A stretch of DNA of 64,000 nt from JAAURS01 sp044923475. GTDB taxonomy: Bacteria; Cyanobacteriota; Cyanobacteriia; Thermosynechococcales; Thermosynechococcaceae. How positions within the stretch are numbered: position 1 is the stretch's first letter; each line of letters begins with the position of its first letter. Shown here piece by piece: positions 62,231-64,000 of this stretch. The notes under the pieces were generated by a model. It searched no databases. It saw only the letters and a program-made list of their open reading frames with translations, and was not told the origin of the DNA. Location of the stretch: positions 558,001 through 622,000 of the forward strand of contig NZ_CP137338.1 of the NCBI RefSeq assembly GCF_044923475.1. Direction: 5' to 3'. A program made the position numbers and the translations under genes.

Positions 62231-63061
62231 ATGTCTCTATCTGAATCTTTCGACCCTGAATCCTTGGGCGAGTATTTGACGCCTCCTAAATCCTGGTTTA
62301 CTGGCGAATTTGCCCAGCCGCTCCCCCCTGACGACAATTCTGAGGTTGCAGAGAGCAGCTTGCCCTATCTTCATTGGCAAGAGCATTTGCTGCCCCTATC
62401 TTGCATCTCCCAAGAGGATAACTTGACTGTCTTGCGCTTGGAGTTAGAGACCGCTCACCAACTCTTGCAGTACCAACAGACTGCAATCGATGCGTTATCC
62501 GAGCAGCTCACCAATCGCGATCTGGCGCTGCAGCACAAGCAAGACGAGCTATGCAACGCGCAACAAGTTTCCCGCGGGCAAACCGCTCAGATTTCCGAAT
62601 TAGGAGCTATTTGTCGAGATCTTAAAATGCAGCTGCGGCGTCAGCAGCAGCGAGTGCTGCAGTATAAAGATCTGCTGAAAACACAGTCGGTCGTGGATGC
62701 AGCCCCTGTAGCGTCCGCTAACCCTAAGTTTTCGGAGTCCGTCGTTTCTTTCGGTTACGATTCAATTTCGATTGAAACCCGCTCTTGCTCTAAAACGCCC
62801 AAACCTTTACCCGTCAGTGCTTGGTCTGCGCCAGAATCGATCGACTTGACGGGGCCGCTCGCCTGTTACCGCGAATTAGCCACGATTCGGATGACGACGT
62901 CTCGGATTCGCCTCGAATCATCTACCTGGTCTTCAGTCCATACTCAGCCTGCACCCGCGCTTCCCTCTGTTGCTGCTGGCACGGTCGGTTCTGAAGGTCA
63001 GAGGTCGGCAGGGACTGCGATGAGGGTCGAGCTGCCTAGTTTTACCCGCACGTCTGGTTGA
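62231..63061 (+). CDS. Coiled-coil protein of unknown function
   Basis: This is a protein of about 276 aa. Residues 60-150 form a strong coiled coil (LRLELETAHQLLQYQQTAI, CRDLKMQLRRQQQRVLQYKD); both flanks are disordered and rich in Ser, Thr and Pro. It has no signal peptide or membrane segment. The ATG at 62231 is preferred; a GTG two codons upstream is possible. Similar proteins of unknown role sit in other cyanobacteria, as far as I recall. It ends 103 bp before glmS. Confidence 0.6.
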   Translation: MSLSESFDPESLGEYLTPPKSWFTGEFAQPLPPDDNSEVAESSLPYLHWQEHLLPLSCISQEDNLTVLRLELETAHQLLQYQQTAIDALSEQLTNRDLALQHKQDELCNAQQVSRGQTAQISELGAICRDLKMQLRRQQQRVLQYKDLLKTQSVVDAAPVASANPKFSESVVSFGYDSISIETRSCSKTPKPLPVSAWSAPESIDLTGPLACYRELATIRMTTSRIRLESSTWSSVHTQPAPALPSVAAGTVGSEGQRSAGTAMRVELPSFTRTSG

Positions 63062-63101
63062 AGCGATGGGGAGGCTCGCCGAGAGTCGGTCTTTCAGCTG
63101 A

Positions 63102-63137
63102 AAGCAACCATTTTATTTGTCTAGACGTCGGTTGCTT
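63102..63137. promoter_or_regulatory. 8-bp inverted repeat before glmS
   Basis: AAGCAACC (63102-63109) pairs exactly with GGTTGCTT (63130-63137) around a 20-nt AT-rich loop, 27 bp before the glmS ATG. It is not followed by a T run. It does not have the length of the glmS ribozyme. It may be an mRNA leader structure or an end of the upstream transcript. Confidence 0.35.
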
Positions 63138-63164
63138 GTGTCCGATCGGCAGAAAGGTGCTTCT

Positions 63165-64000
63165 ATGTGTGGAATTGTTGGCTATATTGGACCCCAGCAA
63201 GCAAGCCGGATCTTGCTCTCTGGGTTGCAAAAGCTAGAGTACCGAGGATACGATTCAGCGGGCATTGCCGCACTGTGGGAAGGAGAACTGCACTGTATTC
63301 GCGCTAAGGGTAAGCTGCATCATTTGGCAGACAAGCTCGAGCATTGGGAATATCCAGCTTCTGTGGGTATCGGCCACACGCGCTGGGCGACCCACGGCAA
63401 ACCAGAGGAATATAATGCCCATCCCCACCGCGATGAAGCGGAGCGGCTGGCCGTGGTTCAAAACGGCATTATCGAAAACTATCGAGAGCTGCGAGAAACC
63501 CTCAGGCAAAAGGGCTATACTTTCCGCTCCGAGACCGATACGGAAGTGATTCCCCATCTGATTGCCGATCGCCTCAAGGCCCTCGACCCTGCTGGCGATG
63601 CGTTGGGAGGGTCTCTCCTCCTAGAGGCAGTTTGTCAAGCGGTGAACGAGCTGCAAGGTGCGTTTGCGATCGCCGTTATTTCCGCCGACTTCCCGGATGA
63701 AATCATCGTCGCCCGCCAGCAGGCTCCCTTAGTGATTGGTTACGGCCAAGGCGAGTTTTTCTGCGCCTCGGATACGCCAGCGCTCATTCCCTACACTCAA
63801 ACCATTCTGCCCCTCGACAATGGCGAAATTGCGCGCCTGAGCACCGATGGGGTGCAGGTGTTTCACTTCAACGGCGATCGCGTCCGGAAAACCCCTAGAA
63901 CCTTGAACTGGAATCCAGTCATGGTGGAAAAACAGGGGTTCAAACACTTCATGCTCAAGGAAATCTACGAGCAGCCCGGCGTGGTGCGCGCCTGTTTGGA
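63165..64000 (+). CDS. glmS: Glutamine-fructose-6-phosphate aminotransferase, 3' end missing
   Basis: The visible 278 codons hold the whole glutaminase domain. It begins MCGIVGYIGPQQASRILLSG, with nucleophile Cys2, then KLEYRGYDSAGIAA, GHTRWATHGKPEEYNAHPHR and VQNGIIENYRELRETL. The sequence reaches the linker (EKQGFKHFMLKEIYEQPGVV) before the isomerase domains, which lie outside the window. The enzyme makes glucosamine-6-phosphate, the entry point to UDP-GlcNAc for peptidoglycan and polysaccharide. AAAGG upstream supports the ATG. Confidence 0.95.
   Translation, partial: MCGIVGYIGPQQASRILLSGLQKLEYRGYDSAGIAALWEGELHCIRAKGKLHHLADKLEHWEYPASVGIGHTRWATHGKPEEYNAHPHRDEAERLAVVQNGIIENYRELRETLRQKGYTFRSETDTEVIPHLIADRLKALDPAGDALGGSLLLEAVCQAVNELQGAFAIAVISADFPDEIIVARQQAPLVIGYGQGEFFCASDTPALIPYTQTILPLDNGEIARLSTDGVQVFHFNGDRVRKTPRTLNWNPVMVEKQGFKHFMLKEIYEQPGVVRACL

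Noticed and set aside
63062..63164. glmS ribozyme/riboswitch before glmS
   Set aside because: The spacer is only about 100 bp and shows a single hairpin; the ribozyme is longer, has a pseudoknot core and is known mainly from Firmicutes.

Overview
The window is chromosomal DNA from a cyanobacterium. The direct evidence is psbK (photosystem II), ndhS (photosynthetic NDH-1), a class II fructose-bisphosphate aldolase of the Calvin-cycle type, an SLH/OprB-type iron-uptake porin, an NtcB-like regulator with an NtcA-type site, and many copies of the HIP1 octamer GCGATCGC. The species cannot be named from this window. No CRISPR array, rRNA operon or prophage was seen.

Layout. 1-5.7 kb: the 3' part of a GH63/MGH1-like glycoside hydrolase, followed 15 bp after its stop by a nested pair of insertion sequences (an IS701-like element inside an IS5/IS1182-like element). 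5.7-16.8 kb: tRNA-Pro, a Ycf52-like acetyltransferase, rtcB, small conserved or secreted proteins, a ribbon-helix-helix protein, a large membrane protein with alpha/beta-hydrolase motifs at both ends, an FdhF/YdeP-type molybdoenzyme and an alpha/beta hydrolase. 16.8-30.8 kb: an exopolysaccharide (EPS) locus. It has a 1.2-kb AT-rich leader, a WecG-type glycosyltransferase, a 55-aa small gene, a Wzc-type tyrosine kinase, a Wzx flippase, a Wzy-like polymerase, four glycosyltransferases, a GH10 hydrolase and a hexapeptide acyltransferase. From 16.82 to 27.42 kb no GCGATCGC was found, which suggests imported DNA. 31-45 kb: housekeeping genes (lpdA, a UbiH-like hydroxylase, pgsA, pdxH, larB, infC, ndhS, rodA, mrp), a PIN protein, a second GH10 hydrolase and psbK. 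45-49.5 kb: a leftward five-gene unit: ntcB-like regulator, TrpD2-like protein, mobA, TVP38-like membrane protein, class II glutamine amidotransferase. It is preceded by a perfect GTAN8TAC NtcA site. 49.7-64 kb: iron-uptake porin, bioF with a relic of a SNF2 helicase tail upstream, pyrH-frr-geranylgeranyl reductase, a DUF2470 protein, a Nif11-like protein, a serine-recombinase-like protein without the usual catalytic serine, tRNA-Lys, fba, an FHA-domain ABC transporter, a coiled-coil protein and the 5' part of glmS.

How the genes fit together. The EPS locus encodes kinase/co-polymerase, flippase, polymerase, transferases and modifying enzymes for a Wzx/Wzy-type polymer. The initiating phosphoglycosyltransferase and the outer-membrane export protein were not seen. 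The ntcB unit links nitrate-assimilation control to molybdenum-cofactor synthesis. The least explained items are the EPS leader and its two small ORFs, the 877-aa membrane hydrolase, the recombinase, the SNF2 relic, and a candidate small RNA between rtcB and the acetyltransferase gene.
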